From a virus, in IMG/VR virus record IMGVR_UViG_3300009285_002889, positions 1-35,822 of that record: DNA of 35,822 nt; one strand, written 5' to 3'. Below the pieces are notes generated by a model. That model was not told where the DNA came from. It saw only the letters and a list, made by a program, of their open reading frames with translations, and searched no databases. Position numbers and translations under genes: made by a program. Below, in pieces: positions 15,036-24,237 of this stretch; position 1 is the first letter of the stretch; each line of letters starts with the position of its first letter.

Positions 15036-15902
15036 TCACCTCGCATAGCGCTTTAAACCAAGCGCTTTGTAATTTCCTGTTAACGCATAACCTTTAATTT
15101 CACTTTTTTCAAGATTATATTTGGCATCTACAAAACTGCCGTTATTATTTAAGTCATTATTAATCTCTTCTGCATCGTCATCTTCATTTTCTTTGACTAT
15201 TCCTTTTGTTAAATCTTTTGATTCAGATTTTAATTGTAATAACTCTTCCTTTAATTTTTTAATCTGGAGCTCTTCTAATTCTAATTGAAGCTTTTCTCTT
15301 TCTACTTTAAGTTGTTCTAATGTTTTTAATTCTTCTACCATTTTATTATCACCTTTCAGATATTCTTCTTTATTATGATTACTCATCTTTTCCATTTCGG
15401 ATGTTAATCTGTTTTTCAGATTATAACTCTCAAATATTGCTTTGACAAATCCAGCATTCGGATCCGCAGGAACTGCAACTAATGATAATTCAAGAAAATT
15501 TATCCCCACGGCTTTTACACCGCCACCATCTTCTTCACTAATCGGTATTAAATCCCGAACAGCAGCACCAATTGAAACTGACTGAATACGCCCATCAGAA
15601 ATCATTTCTTTTATTTTGGGTTCTAAAATCTTAGCTTCAAATTCAATGCACTTTTTTTCACTGGAAAAAGTTATGTTTCCTGTCGTTCTGCCAACTATCG
15701 AGTCTACGCTATTATTATGGTCTTTCAATAACGGCTTGTTTTTTAATGTATGTGCACTCTTCTCAAGCTCTTCATAGGCATAAAGCACACCATTTCTTGT
15801 CATGGTGGAATTTATTGCAATACCTTTTATTAGAAAATCGTTATCCTGAAATAAATGCTCTTTAATAGGTACTGTATATGAAAACCTTTTCCAGTCTTGC
15901 AT
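15036..15902 (-). CDS. Prohead protease fused to scaffold
   Basis: Residues 1-160 form a herpesvirus/HK97-type serine protease domain with His62 in LLKDHNNSVDSIVG and Ser108 or Ser110 in SVSIGA, the catalytic motifs of head maturation proteases. Residues about 175-245 are a charged coiled coil that would act as internal scaffold; the C-terminal NYKALGLKRYAR could bind the capsid. After assembly the protease would degrade the scaffold. It is the first gene of its unit, downstream of a late promoter. Confidence 0.85.
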   Translation of the reverse strand: MQDWKRFSYTVPIKEHLFQDNDFLIKGIAINSTMTRNGVLYAYEELEKSAHTLKNKPLLKDHNNSVDSIVGRTTGNITFSSEKKCIEFEAKILEPKIKEMISDGRIQSVSIGAAVRDLIPISEEDGGGVKAVGINFLELSLVAVPADPNAGFVKAIFESYNLKNRLTSEMEKMSNHNKEEYLKGDNKMVEELKTLEQLKVEREKLQLELEELQIKKLKEELLQLKSESKDLTKGIVKENEDDDAEEINNDLNNNGSFVDAKYNLEKSEIKGYALTGNYKALGLKRYAR

Positions 15903-15925
15903 TAAAGACTATTTAAAAACTCTAT

Positions 15926-15955
15926 TCATTTAAACCTTTTGAAAAATTATATAAT
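15926..15955 (-). promoter_or_regulatory. Late promoter of the protease-capsid unit
   Basis: ATTATATAAT (15946-15955), then TTTTCAAAAGGTTTAAAT on the minus strand, sits about 45 bases before the protease ATG. It differs by only a few bases from the block at 11075-11107. Confidence 0.6.
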
Positions 15956-15987
15956 CCCAGTGTGATCTTTATAACACAAGAAGTCAT

Positions 15988-18114
15988 TTATTTTTCTAAT
16001 TTTAACAGTCTTTCGTGTAATTCTTTAATATATAGTGCCTGCTCTTCAACTGTTTGCCATAATTTATTAATAAAACCTCCAATGGATAATGAATTTTGTT
16101 TCCATTCCTTTCTTGTTGGCATTACAGGTAATCTCCGGTCTTTTTTAATTACGTCAACCATTTCGTTTAAATCCGTAAACATGTAATTCCCCCACTTGCT
16201 CTTATCTTCTTCTTTTACTTCCCCATCAAAATATTTATCAAATACATAATCAGTTAATAATGTCCCATCGTCATATACAGCAGAGGCATTAATCGTGCCA
16301 GATCCTTTATCGCCCCCCGTGGGCACCCCTACCACAAACCCTTGTGTAAAATATCCTTTTATTGAAGTCACCCCCGCGGTCACTGTTCCAAACCTAAGTG
16401 TTCCGTCTTCTGAAGTGCTTGTGGAATCGTCTGCCAACGTTTCAATAATAGCATATTGTTGAGCGTTGGCCGCGCTATCCTTTCCCCAAAAAGCCAGTGA
16501 TGAAACAATACTTGCAGTTTGATTTGAACCAATAATAACCGTTGGCGCGGCTGCGGAATAAATATGTAATAAAGAAAGAGGACTTGTCGTCCCAATGCCG
16601 ACGTTGCCATCGTCCGCGAATCGCACTCGTTCCGTCCACGTCGCAGAGTTTCGTCGGGACATAAAAATAAGGTCGTATCCAGTAGAAGCACCATTAAGCA
16701 TCGGCACATACCGCCAGCCGTACCCACTCCCATTCCCATCGGGCAAAAACTCGATTCCTCCCGCCGCTATTGTGGAGCCAGCAGCCCGATCTAAAATAAA
16801 ATCACCACGGTATGTCGGATATCCAGTAGTATACGCTGCCCCGATTTGCAATAACGCCTGTGGCACTGTCGTCCCGATGCCGATTTCGCCTGATATCTCT
16901 ATTACCATCTTTGTGCTTCCGCTAATATCCCAGGTATATTCCGAAGCATCAAAAGCCATCTTTCTATATACCGCGTCACTATAAGCATGTAAAAGAAACC
17001 GAGCATTAGTAGAACTTCCGCCACGCAAATAATCAACATTGGCTAAAATATAACTCGCAGCTCCAGATAAGTTAAGCAAGGCTGTTGCATCTGCCGCCGC
17101 ACCCAACCCTAATCTAGCAAACTGCGGCGTGGCAGAAGTATGAATGTCCTGTGGCGTAGCTAAAGTAGGGTTTCCTGATACGCCGTCACCATTTGTTACG
17201 GTTATCTGGTTAGCCGTGCCTGTTATCGTTCTGCCTGTAAACGTATCTGCTGCGGTCTGGGTTAAAAGCCCATTCGTATTATAAGAGGCAAGAGCTGTAA
17301 GTGTTGCATCTATTCCCTGAAATGCCGAAGCATGAGAACCATCTACTGTATCAGCATTTAAGTTAGTCACAACTGTTGTTGAAGATATAGTAAATGGCGC
17401 TGTGCCAGTTGTTTGACTCATCGTTGATCTTACAAACGTCGGAGAACTCCCTGTCGCTATATCCTGCGGCGTAGCCAACGTTATTGAACTCGATCCATTT
17501 GTCACTGTTATCTGGTTAGCTGTACCCGTTAATGTTGCCAATGCTGCCGTATTCCCTGTAGTATTTCCAATAAGAAGCTGTCCGTTAGTCCATGAACCAA
17601 CGCCAGTACCTCCATCAGCTATTGCCACATCCGTTCCCCCAACACGATAAATATATGCCGTTCCTATTGTTACAGCTGTTGGAATATCTGTGGCAATAGA
17701 AGGTATTCCCGTTGCTCCTGTAACCAATAACCCGCTATTTGCAGTAGTTAATCCTGCAATAGTATCCAAAGCCGAAGCATATAATAACTGATTAATAGCA
17801 ATTGTTGATAGACCCGTTCCCCCTCTTGTAACTGCTAAAGGATCAACTAACCCAATCTGAATCTGACCTGCTGTATGAGTTATGTCGATCTCGGACGCTG
17901 TACCAACTATGTTTTTATATTCCCATGCTGTTGCACCAGAATCAACACCTGTTATATAATTCCCGGTCCCAAGTGAAGATAACCCAGCCAACCCTAACGT
18001 TCTATCTGCTGATAAGTCTCCCCCACCGGTTAACGGAGAAGTCGTATTAATCAGGCGTGCAGAAGATACAGAATTCCCACGTATGCGGTTTCTATAAAAG
18101 TCTATTCCCTGCAT
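15988..18114 (-). CDS. Long tail-fibre-like protein
   Basis: The 708-residue product is Gly/Thr/Ala-rich and repetitive. Two blocks share [11 protein letters not shown] and LATPQDI (around residues 198-217 and 295-318), and [11 protein letters not shown] is a common fibre shaft motif. The C-terminal 45 residues are helical (ending [13 protein letters not shown]) and probably drive trimerisation. Base composition looks more GC-rich than its neighbours, a sign of transfer. It stands between the packaging and protease genes, away from the tail genes, so it may be a head fibre. Confidence 0.75.
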   Translation of the reverse strand: MQGIDFYRNRIRGNSVSSARLINTTSPLTGGGDLSADRTLGLAGLSSLGTGNYITGVDSGATAWEYKNIVGTASEIDITHTAGQIQIGLVDPLAVTRGGTGLSTIAINQLLYASALDTIAGLTTANSGLLVTGATGIPSIATDIPTAVTIGTAYIYRVGGTDVAIADGGTGVGSWTNGQLLIGNTTGNTAALATLTGTANQITVTNGSSSITLATPQDIATGSSPTFVRSTMSQTTGTAPFTISSTTVVTNLNADTVDGSHASAFQGIDATLTALASYNTNGLLTQTAADTFTGRTITGTANQITVTNGDGVSGNPTLATPQDIHTSATPQFARLGLGAAADATALLNLSGAASYILANVDYLRGGSSTNARFLLHAYSDAVYRKMAFDASEYTWDISGSTKMVIEISGEIGIGTTVPQALLQIGAAYTTGYPTYRGDFILDRAAGSTIAAGGIEFLPDGNGSGYGWRYVPMLNGASTGYDLIFMSRRNSATWTERVRFADDGNVGIGTTSPLSLLHIYSAAAPTVIIGSNQTASIVSSLAFWGKDSAANAQQYAIIETLADDSTSTSEDGTLRFGTVTAGVTSIKGYFTQGFVVGVPTGGDKGSGTINASAVYDDGTLLTDYVFDKYFDGEVKEEDKSKWGNYMFTDLNEMVDVIKKDRRLPVMPTRKEWKQNSLSIGGFINKLWQTVEEQALYIKELHERLLKLEK

Positions 18115-18115
18115 A

Positions 18116-18403
18116 TTATGACCTCAACCCTATAACCTGTACGGACGGACTACCGGTGGGAGCATATATGTTTATGCTTCCAACCCGGACCGCAAACGCT
18201 ATTGCGGAATCATCCGGCACAAACCCACTTGTACTTCCGGTATCCGTAGCTGTACCTTTAAAATTAAAATATACCCCCGGACTACCTGTATTGTCTATTG
18301 CTACCGCTTCCATAACAGAAGTAAAAACAGACCACGTCCCCGGACTACCGGCATTTTGTCTTATTATTTCATGCTCCTGATACCCTAAGGAATATTCACC
18401 CAT
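18116..18403 (-). CDS. Small fibre-associated protein
   Basis: This 95-residue beta-rich protein ends one base before the fibre gene. I prefer the ATG at 18403, with GGAG upstream, over a TTG at 18457 that has no ribosome site and overlaps the preceding gene by 50 bases. It contains [10 protein letters not shown] and a C-terminal SVQVIGLRS typical of small virion beta domains. The function is unknown; an attachment partner for the fibre is likely. Confidence 0.5.
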   Translation of the reverse strand: MGEYSLGYQEHEIIRQNAGSPGTWSVFTSVMEAVAIDNTGSPGVYFNFKGTATDTGSTSGFVPDDSAIAFAVRVGSINIYAPTGSPSVQVIGLRS

Positions 18404-18407
18404 GTTT

Positions 18408-18749
18408 TCATTCGCTCCAGATAAGTTCGATTGTAATTGTATTTTTTGTTCCGGCAACAGATAATTTTAATTTATCATTCAATGGAAACTTATCACAATT
18501 ATAATTAAATATCTCCCCGATTGCATTAAATACCGGAACCCGTAATAAGAAATATTCGTCATCTTTAACCCACTTTTTGAAAAGCACAATATTCGGCATA
18601 TCTTCTAATACTATTTGAATTTGTGCAAACTTGGTTTCCTGTTCGTGACCAAAAGAAATACGAATAACTTCAAGATATCCTTCTATCTTCTGTGTAATAA
18701 CTGATGTAACTTCCGTGCTAGGTTTTAAAATATATTTCTTTGACTTCAT
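18408..18749 (-). CDS. Unknown 113-residue beta protein
   Basis: The product alternates strands with charged turns (YLEVIRISFGHE, FAQIQIVLED, LLRVPVF) and ends in TITIELIWSE. It overlaps the upstream zinc-finger gene by ATGA, so the two are coupled. No family is recognised. Between portal and fibre genes it is probably a virion component. Confidence 0.5.
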   Translation of the reverse strand: MKSKKYILKPSTEVTSVITQKIEGYLEVIRISFGHEQETKFAQIQIVLEDMPNIVLFKKWVKDDEYFLLRVPVFNAIGEIFNYNCDKFPLNDKLKLSVAGTKNTITIELIWSE

Positions 18750-19063
18750 TTTTTAATCTCGATATATTGTTCATGCTGGCGTTGTCTGTGCAATTGCTTC
18801 GTTTTACCGTGTTCTGTGACGCCCGTAAATTTAGCCTTAAGCAAAGCGGCATCAGTGCCTGTCAGTTCATTTACTGAAGAAGCTAACATAACTTCCTGTT
18901 TATTTGCTGTTCCTGAACCGGTATAATCCGACCAGTTCCCTATAACTAAAACATCTTCCCGGTCTAATGCCGTAACCCCGGAATTGCATGCATGTATATA
19001 ATCAGAAGATGTTTCTGCTGCCATATATCTCTGGTTGCATCTTGGGCATAAAGTTAGTGTCAT
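18746..19063 (-). CDS. Zinc-binding virion-module protein
   Basis: This 105-residue protein begins MTLTLCPRCNQRY and has a later HAC (about residue 26), a likely three- or four-ligand zinc knuckle. The rest is polar and ends in a basic His/Arg/Gln-rich tail. Comparable small Cys-rich proteins occur near portal genes of many phages. Its start overlaps the upstream stop and its stop overlaps the next start, both by ATGA. Confidence 0.55.
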   Translation of the reverse strand: MTLTLCPRCNQRYMAAETSSDYIHACNSGVTALDREDVLVIGNWSDYTGSGTANKQEVMLASSVNELTGTDAALLKAKFTGVTEHGKTKQLHRQRQHEQYIEIKK

Positions 19064-19230
19064 ATGTGTTGCATCTGCTCTAAAATATATTTTTTATGTG
19101 CTGCATTAAATTTAACTGTACATTGACCACAGATAAATATATCGTTGATATAAACTAAAGCCTGGTTGGTGCAATTATCAATCTGGCATTTGGTTCTGGT
19201 TTTGATTTGATTATCTCCTAATGGGTTCAT
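19060..19230 (-). CDS. Zinc-finger mini-protein
   Basis: This 56-residue protein has CQIDNC and CGQC, a likely treble-clef or zinc-ribbon site, followed by a basic helix (FNAAHKKYILEQMQ). The ATG lies 4 bases after the portal stop and the TGA overlaps the next ATG, so it is a link in a coupled series. Its function is unknown; DNA or protein binding at the portal is possible. Confidence 0.55.
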   Translation of the reverse strand: MNPLGDNQIKTRTKCQIDNCTNQALVYINDIFICGQCTVKFNAAHKKYILEQMQHI

Positions 19231-19234
19231 GTTT

Positions 19235-21142
19235 TTAATCCAGGTCGGTTACAGCACCAATAGTACATCTGCAAAAAGTATGTCTTGGGGGAAGTTCCAT
19301 TTCTTCCATTTCGAATACTTTACCATTCAAATCTTCACATAATGGACAAGTCCGCTTTGAATCCATTGCAGCAATCCACTTATATTGTTGAACATCAGAC
19401 CGTTTATAATGCTCAAATGTCCCACGATTTGCCGCCCGTGTAGCTTCAGTCCGTGCTATCATGATAGGCCTAAATTCCTGACTGATAGCTAAACGTGGAT
19501 TTCCTTTAGTATCCAATACTATTTTACCTTCAGAATCTAAATCATACAATTCTTTCGGCTTGACTCTCTTTCTGATATTTTCAGATATATCACTGATTGT
19601 TTTATGTTTTTCAAAACCGTCATGCATGACCTTTTTCAGTTTGCGTATCTGTGCATCAGACAATCTCCCTGCTTCCAGTTCTTCCATTGTATGTGCACGC
19701 AGTTGTTCAAACGTATCTGCATCTATGAAACCGAGAATTGCACGCATATAATCCTTATAAGAAAAACCAAGCCATTCGTGTAATGTATTAAACCTGTTTA
19801 AATCTTCAAAATTTTCATGTGTATGCAGTTTTTCGTTCTGACCGGGTACAATTGGCTGTTTTTCTGTTTCTTCCTCTTCTTCACGTTCTTCTTCCGGTTC
19901 TATCAATAACTCTTCATCGAACCCCATCAGTTCTGCAAGTTGTTTTTCCAGCAATACCCTTAAAGAACTACTTAGCATCGGGTTTGCCAATAAATTAGTA
20001 ATGTTCACAATTTTCTTATTTATCTCTTCCTGTGAAGGCATGCCCCATTCCAACTCAACATGCAAATCCAGACCATGAGCATTTAATATCCGTTTGAATA
20101 TCTTGGTTTCAATTACCTGCTCCATCTCAGACTGAAATGATTTAATTCTGCGTTCAAATGCATCCATCTGGACTACGGCTAACCCTTCTGGTATTGAACC
20201 ACGACCCATTAAAACCTCCGGGACTTGAAAGGTAAAAAATAACATGTCCAAGTCGTGATCAAGTATTCCTGAAAACTTATCGCTAATCTTCCCGAAATCT
20301 AACGTACTCAACTTGATATCGTCTCCGACTACCCATTCGGTTTTATTAGTCATATACGTTAATTTTGCTCCGAATGAATCTATAACTTCCTGTGTAGGGA
20401 TTATGTCTTTCTCACGGTCGCCAAGAGTAGCTACGATGGGCGTGTTTGCTTTTCTCCCTATAAGAACATGCATATCTTTCTGCGAACCTATAAGATTGTC
20501 AATCAAATCCAGAGCAGAATAAACCAAACCATATCCATAAGGACTGGTTGTAGTATCATTAATAGTTATGTGGGCGATTTGATTTGGTTCAAATGAAATG
20601 ACTTTACGGGTATTGAATTGTTTTATCCCACCAACCTGCTGATTGTAATTCAGAATATTCCCATAATTATCACGTTGGATAAACATTGTATCAGAATTCA
20701 AAACTTTTAATCCCTGTGGAGATTCCTTTCCGTTTCCACCAAGCTCTAAATAGGCTGTACCTTTTATTAAAGCCTCCTTTAACCATTTTCTACCAATAAC
20801 TACAAAGTTAACATCTTCCAGCCATTGCTCAATTATTTCCTGCGCTCTTTTGTCTTTACTTTGGATTCTGAACCCCGGCCCCCAGCAGAAATCCACTATC
20901 TTGTCTATAACACCTGTTATAAAACCATATTTAATATACAATTTCTCTGTAAGCGAGTAATCAAACGGATGCTGTTCTCCCAGTTCTTTCGGGAACTTGA
21001 TTTCCTGTCGTTCAATTTCGCCTTTAAACTGCTCCATAACCATTTTAGCAGGGACATACATCGAATATGTCCCTGTAAAGTGAGGTGAGTTATTATGGGA
21101 AAGTATATCTTTCTCTCGTTTTAGAAAACCAAAGAATGCCAT
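19235..21142 (-). CDS. Portal protein fused to a MuF-type head protein
   Basis: Residues about 30-410 form the portal that makes the DNA channel at one capsid vertex. An acidic linker (EEEREEEEETE) follows, and residues about 440-635 are an SPP1-gp7/MuF domain with ARTEATRAANRG and a zinc-type cluster (Cys599, Cys602, His621, Cys624, Cys626). In most viruses these are two genes; here they are one polypeptide of 635 residues. It is transcribed from an ATTATATAAT promoter just downstream of the terminase. Confidence 0.9.
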   Translation of the reverse strand: MAFFGFLKREKDILSHNNSPHFTGTYSMYVPAKMVMEQFKGEIERQEIKFPKELGEQHPFDYSLTEKLYIKYGFITGVIDKIVDFCWGPGFRIQSKDKRAQEIIEQWLEDVNFVVIGRKWLKEALIKGTAYLELGGNGKESPQGLKVLNSDTMFIQRDNYGNILNYNQQVGGIKQFNTRKVISFEPNQIAHITINDTTTSPYGYGLVYSALDLIDNLIGSQKDMHVLIGRKANTPIVATLGDREKDIIPTQEVIDSFGAKLTYMTNKTEWVVGDDIKLSTLDFGKISDKFSGILDHDLDMLFFTFQVPEVLMGRGSIPEGLAVVQMDAFERRIKSFQSEMEQVIETKIFKRILNAHGLDLHVELEWGMPSQEEINKKIVNITNLLANPMLSSSLRVLLEKQLAELMGFDEELLIEPEEEREEEEETEKQPIVPGQNEKLHTHENFEDLNRFNTLHEWLGFSYKDYMRAILGFIDADTFEQLRAHTMEELEAGRLSDAQIRKLKKVMHDGFEKHKTISDISENIRKRVKPKELYDLDSEGKIVLDTKGNPRLAISQEFRPIMIARTEATRAANRGTFEHYKRSDVQQYKWIAAMDSKRTCPLCEDLNGKVFEMEEMELPPRHTFCRCTIGAVTDLD

Positions 21143-21184
21143 TGTTTAATATTGAAAAACCCATTTAAATAAAAGTTACTAAAA

Positions 21185-21194
21185 ATTATATAAT
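21185..21194 (-). promoter_or_regulatory. Late promoter of the portal unit
   Basis: ATTATATAAT is followed by TTTTTAGTAACTTTTATTTAAAT about 45 bases before the portal ATG, in the gap after the terminase stop. It matches the other two late promoters in the TATA block but lacks AAAGGTTTAA. Confidence 0.55.
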
Positions 21195-21197
21195 TTT

Positions 21198-22547
21198 TCA
21201 ACTAATAGAATACGACCAGTTTGGTTGTCTCCAGCAAAAATAACATAAAGCATCTGCAAAATCCGGACTTTTATCTTCCGGGTCTATGATTCGGATCTTA
21301 CCATTACCTGTAAATTCCCATTTTATTTTCATTAATTCCTTAATAAGGTTTTTATTGTCCGGGATAGATATTCTTCTCTCTTCGAATAATGCTTTTAAAT
21401 AAAAATAATTCTCGGCTTTCTTGTTCAAAAATCTGGCAGAATCAACAGCAGATTCACCAAAATGGCACCCTATAACGTTTGTATGTCTCGTTTTCTGGCC
21501 TTCTTTTACCATAGACAAAACACCTATACCTACACCAATACAATCAATATTAATTATGTTTGCCTGTATTTCTTCCTGTTTTGCCAGAATTCTACCGGCT
21601 ATTGCCGTGTTTTCACTTTTCGCTTCCGAATATATATCTTCAATTGCATAATGATATTTGTTATGTTTCCCGGACATGATCACTGTAAAATCCATGCCTT
21701 TATCTGCCGGGTCTGAAGAGATCACAATTTCTCCTTTTTCGATTTTTAATAAGCGATTTACGGCAAACATGACATCTGAAAACTTAAATAATGAATCCTC
21801 TTCCTGATCCGGAAAGCGGGATTCATACAACACCTGAAACTCTGTCGGGGTTAATAATTGTTTTTGTTCTTGTATAAATGCCGGAGAAACTCTTCCTTCA
21901 TTAAGTGCGGTCTGATAACCAACATGGATTTTTTTAAATGCCGGATCAATCCAGTGCTCATAAAACTGATTATCACGTGCCCATGGATTGCCTATTTCGA
22001 TTAATAAGCTATCGGGGCTATCCCCTAACATTCTACTTATTTTTGATCTGAACACTTCATAAGAAATCAAGGCAGATTCATCTATAATCAAACAATCCGC
22101 ACCATAACCCATTAAACGTTCTGCCGTTCCTTCAGCAGACAATACTATCAATTCACAGCCATTTTTAAACGTTATACGCTTCCTGCTGATTTCTTTCTTT
22201 AGGTGTTCGGCTTTATTTTCATAATCTAAATCCAGCATGTTAATCATTAAAGAACAATTCATAATTCCTTCAGTTATATAATTCCTTAATATTGAAGTCT
22301 GATCAAATCTCGGTGCAAGCAATAAAATCCGTTTATTTTTATTTAAAAGAATATAAAGCAAAACCCCAATAGCCGTACAGCGTGTCTTACCATATCGGGT
22401 CATACAACTAATCACGACACGCTTATGTTCAGAGAAAGCTATTGTCCTGACTATCTCTTTCTGCGTTTCTGTAAGCTCAAAATCAAATAAAGCTTTTGCA
22501 AAGACATATACATTTTTTGCACGAAGGATTTCATAAAGCTCATTCAT
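21198..22547 (-). CDS. terL: Terminase large subunit
   Basis: This 449-residue packaging motor has an ATPase domain with Walker A around residues 47-56 (SCMTRYGKTR) and Walker B CLIIDE at 152-157. A C-terminal nuclease domain has candidate metal ligands Asp279 (ISSDPADKG), Asp335 (INIDCIGVG) and Asp429/Asp432 (SPDFADAL). It pumps DNA into the prohead through the portal and cuts concatemers. It follows the probable small subunit by 5 bases. Length and motif order are normal. Confidence 0.93.
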   Translation of the reverse strand: MNELYEILRAKNVYVFAKALFDFELTETQKEIVRTIAFSEHKRVVISCMTRYGKTRCTAIGVLLYILLNKNKRILLLAPRFDQTSILRNYITEGIMNCSLMINMLDLDYENKAEHLKKEISRKRITFKNGCELIVLSAEGTAERLMGYGADCLIIDESALISYEVFRSKISRMLGDSPDSLLIEIGNPWARDNQFYEHWIDPAFKKIHVGYQTALNEGRVSPAFIQEQKQLLTPTEFQVLYESRFPDQEEDSLFKFSDVMFAVNRLLKIEKGEIVISSDPADKGMDFTVIMSGKHNKYHYAIEDIYSEAKSENTAIAGRILAKQEEIQANIINIDCIGVGIGVLSMVKEGQKTRHTNVIGCHFGESAVDSARFLNKKAENYFYLKALFEERRISIPDNKNLIKELMKIKWEFTGNGKIRIIDPEDKSPDFADALCYFCWRQPNWSYSIS

Positions 22548-22552
22548 TTAAT

Positions 22553-23140
22553 TTAATCGGGATTTTCTTTATCTGGTAAGTTTTGATCATTTTCAGTTAT
22601 CTCCTCTTTTTTTATAAACGCCATAAGGGTTTTATCATTTTCGCCCGGTTTCTCCATGCGAACTTCTTCCCATATCTTCCGCAAAGTCTCAGACGTGAAA
22701 TTACCTTCTACTGCCAAACGATCAGGTACACGCTGTTTATATCCAGATTCAAACAACCATTTAGTCCAGCCTTCGACGATTTTCCATGCCTCGGTATATC
22801 TTCCTTTTGCCATTAATTCCTTGGTACATTTCTCAAAAATAATATAAGTATAAAGTTCGGCATCTGCGCCTAATAACCCTTTTATCTCTTCCCTTATTTC
22901 TTTAATATCCCTACACATTGTCACCTGATTTACATCATATCGTTCACATAACTTTGTCTGGTTAACTGCTCTCGGATGGCCAGCTTCAAGAATGATTTTT
23001 AATATTTCTGCCCGACGTTCTAGTGCATTATATTCTTTCGGATTTTTCCCTTCGGGAAGAACTATTGCACGATACCCCAGCCATAACGGATACTGCTTTT
23101 TTAGAAACCCTATCTGAGTTCTACCGGGTCTACCTGCCAT
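22553..23140 (-). CDS. terS: Terminase small subunit (probable)
   Basis: The 195-residue product has a basic N-terminus, a helix-turn-helix around residues 60-83 (KLCERYDVNQVTMCRDIKEI), a helical middle suited to oligomerisation and a polar acidic tail that could contact the large subunit. Gene order directly before terL supports the call. A separate regulator with a similar HTH is possible. Its start overlaps the zinc-ribbon gene by 11 bases. Confidence 0.7.
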   Translation of the reverse strand: MAGRPGRTQIGFLKKQYPLWLGYRAIVLPEGKNPKEYNALERRAEILKIILEAGHPRAVNQTKLCERYDVNQVTMCRDIKEIREEIKGLLGADAELYTYIIFEKCTKELMAKGRYTEAWKIVEGWTKWLFESGYKQRVPDRLAVEGNFTSETLRKIWEEVRMEKPGENDKTLMAFIKKEEITENDQNLPDKENPD

Positions 23141-23330
23141 CTTTTTCTTCTTCCAGTTTTTGGATTAATTTATTAAGTTTATCAGCAAAATAATATGCCT
23201 CCAAAGGTTCTATAATCCGCTCAAAACATACATTACATAAATGAGGCCCTATATTTTCAGAGCCACAATCAGGACAACATTTAAATTCCCGTGCAAGCTT
23301 CTCAACTTCCCGTAATGTATCTATATCCAT
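23130..23330 (-). CDS. Zinc-ribbon mini-protein
   Basis: This 66-residue protein has CCPDC (C18, C19, C22) and CNVC (C32, C35), a short zinc ribbon, flanked by two helices, the last a Lys/Glu-rich coil. It overlaps the small terminase gene and follows the coiled-coil gene by two bases. A packaging or transcription adaptor role is possible but not shown. Confidence 0.6.
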   Translation of the reverse strand: MDIDTLREVEKLAREFKCCPDCGSENIGPHLCNVCFERIIEPLEAYYFADKLNKLIQKLEEEKDGR

Positions 23331-23332
23331 TT

Positions 23333-23497
23333 CTATTTATCCTCTTCCTCTTTTTGTAATTTTTGCAATTCCTCAACTGCACCTTGCATTTTAATAAGTC
23401 TGGTCTGCAATTCCAATTGTACATTTTGCCCTGTCTGAAACTGCTGCAGTAATTGTTGATATTCTTTTTGCAATTGCTCAAGTTTTTCTTTAATCAT
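23333..23497 (-). CDS. Small coiled-coil protein
   Basis: The 54-residue product is Gln/Leu/Glu-rich with clear heptads over its whole length and would form a coiled coil. AAGGTGA gives a strong start, and the ATG overlaps the upstream stop in ATGA. No function is recognised; it is co-translated with two zinc-binding proteins ahead of the terminase genes. Confidence 0.6.
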   Translation of the reverse strand: MIKEKLEQLQKEYQQLLQQFQTGQNVQLELQTRLIKMQGAVEELQKLQKEEEDK

Positions 23498-23943
23498 TTT
23501 TTCTCACCTTTTATTTTTTCTATTGGAATCTGTATTGTCAGACCGCAATTCCTGCGTCTACATAAATAATTCCTGAATTCCCCGGTAGCTATCTGAACAC
23601 GAACACTATCGATTAATTTATTTTCTATGACATCAGTTCTTGATTTGAAATTAAATTTATCTACACCGGCATATTCCTCAAAATTAAAATCCGGTATCTT
23701 TACATTTTCCATTTGTGTTGCTCCCGTACGTACCCCTTTCTCTTTCCACATTCTCTCCTGCATCTCTTCAAAATCTAATTTACAGCACCTATGACAAAAC
23801 GGTTTATAATCCTGATTAACCTGTGTGCTACGTTCCGCAAGTCGTTTATAAAATTTCTGCCGTTCAGTCTTCTTGCCATATATTAAATCTTCCGCATGGT
23901 ACTCTGGTTTTATTTGCTCTAAAACCGTATCTACTCCAACCAT
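23494..23943 (-). CDS. Cys-rich protein ahead of the packaging genes
   Basis: This 149-residue protein has CHRCC (about residues 50-54) and a second pair CRRRNC near residues 128-133, suggesting one split zinc site with a long insert. The basic N-terminal helix region (KKTERQKFYKRLAERS) could bind DNA. GAGGTG precedes the ATG. No family is recognised. Confidence 0.55.
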   Translation of the reverse strand: MVGVDTVLEQIKPEYHAEDLIYGKKTERQKFYKRLAERSTQVNQDYKPFCHRCCKLDFEEMQERMWKEKGVRTGATQMENVKIPDFNFEEYAGVDKFNFKSRTDVIENKLIDSVRVQIATGEFRNYLCRRRNCGLTIQIPIEKIKGEKK

Positions 23944-24237
23944 TCATTCCACCTCGCTGGTTTTTTGTTTAAGTTCAACACCTTCTTCCAACTGGATTTT
24001 TAATGCCTGAATCTGCTGCATAAGTGCAGTTAAGTTCTGCGCAGCTTCACGTTTCTTTATTCGGTATTCAGATTGTTGCAACTGGTAATTCATTCGCAGT
24101 CCGGTTGTAAGCATTAATTCTGCATATTGCAATAGATATTTCTGATAGTCTGATTCTTCCTGCATCCTGTTTATAGATTTTTCTATAAAATGCTTTTCTT
24201 CCCCGGTTAGTTCACGTTTTGTCATTTTGAATGGCAT
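23944..24237 (-). CDS. Helical protein with coiled coil
   Basis: The 97-residue product is almost all helix, with a coiled coil over about residues 50-90 (REAAQNLTALMQQIQALKIQ). It overlaps the glycosyltransferase stop by 26 bases; a start at an ATG 12 bases further in (24225) is also possible. It marks the border between the modification island and the packaging genes. Function unknown. Confidence 0.5.
   Translation of the reverse strand: MPFKMTKRELTGEEKHFIEKSINRMQEESDYQKYLLQYAELMLTTGLRMNYQLQQSEYRIKKREAAQNLTALMQQIQALKIQLEEGVELKQKTSEVE

Noticed and set aside
15988-16250. Peptidase S74 / intramolecular chaperone domain at the fibre end
   Set aside because: The C-terminal helix and LWQTVEEQ pattern recall it, but the S74 catalytic Ser-Lys motifs are not seen.
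16380-16739. Alternative minus-strand frame of 119 codons inside the fibre gene
   Set aside because: Biased shadow frame caused by the GC-richer fibre sequence; no start signal.
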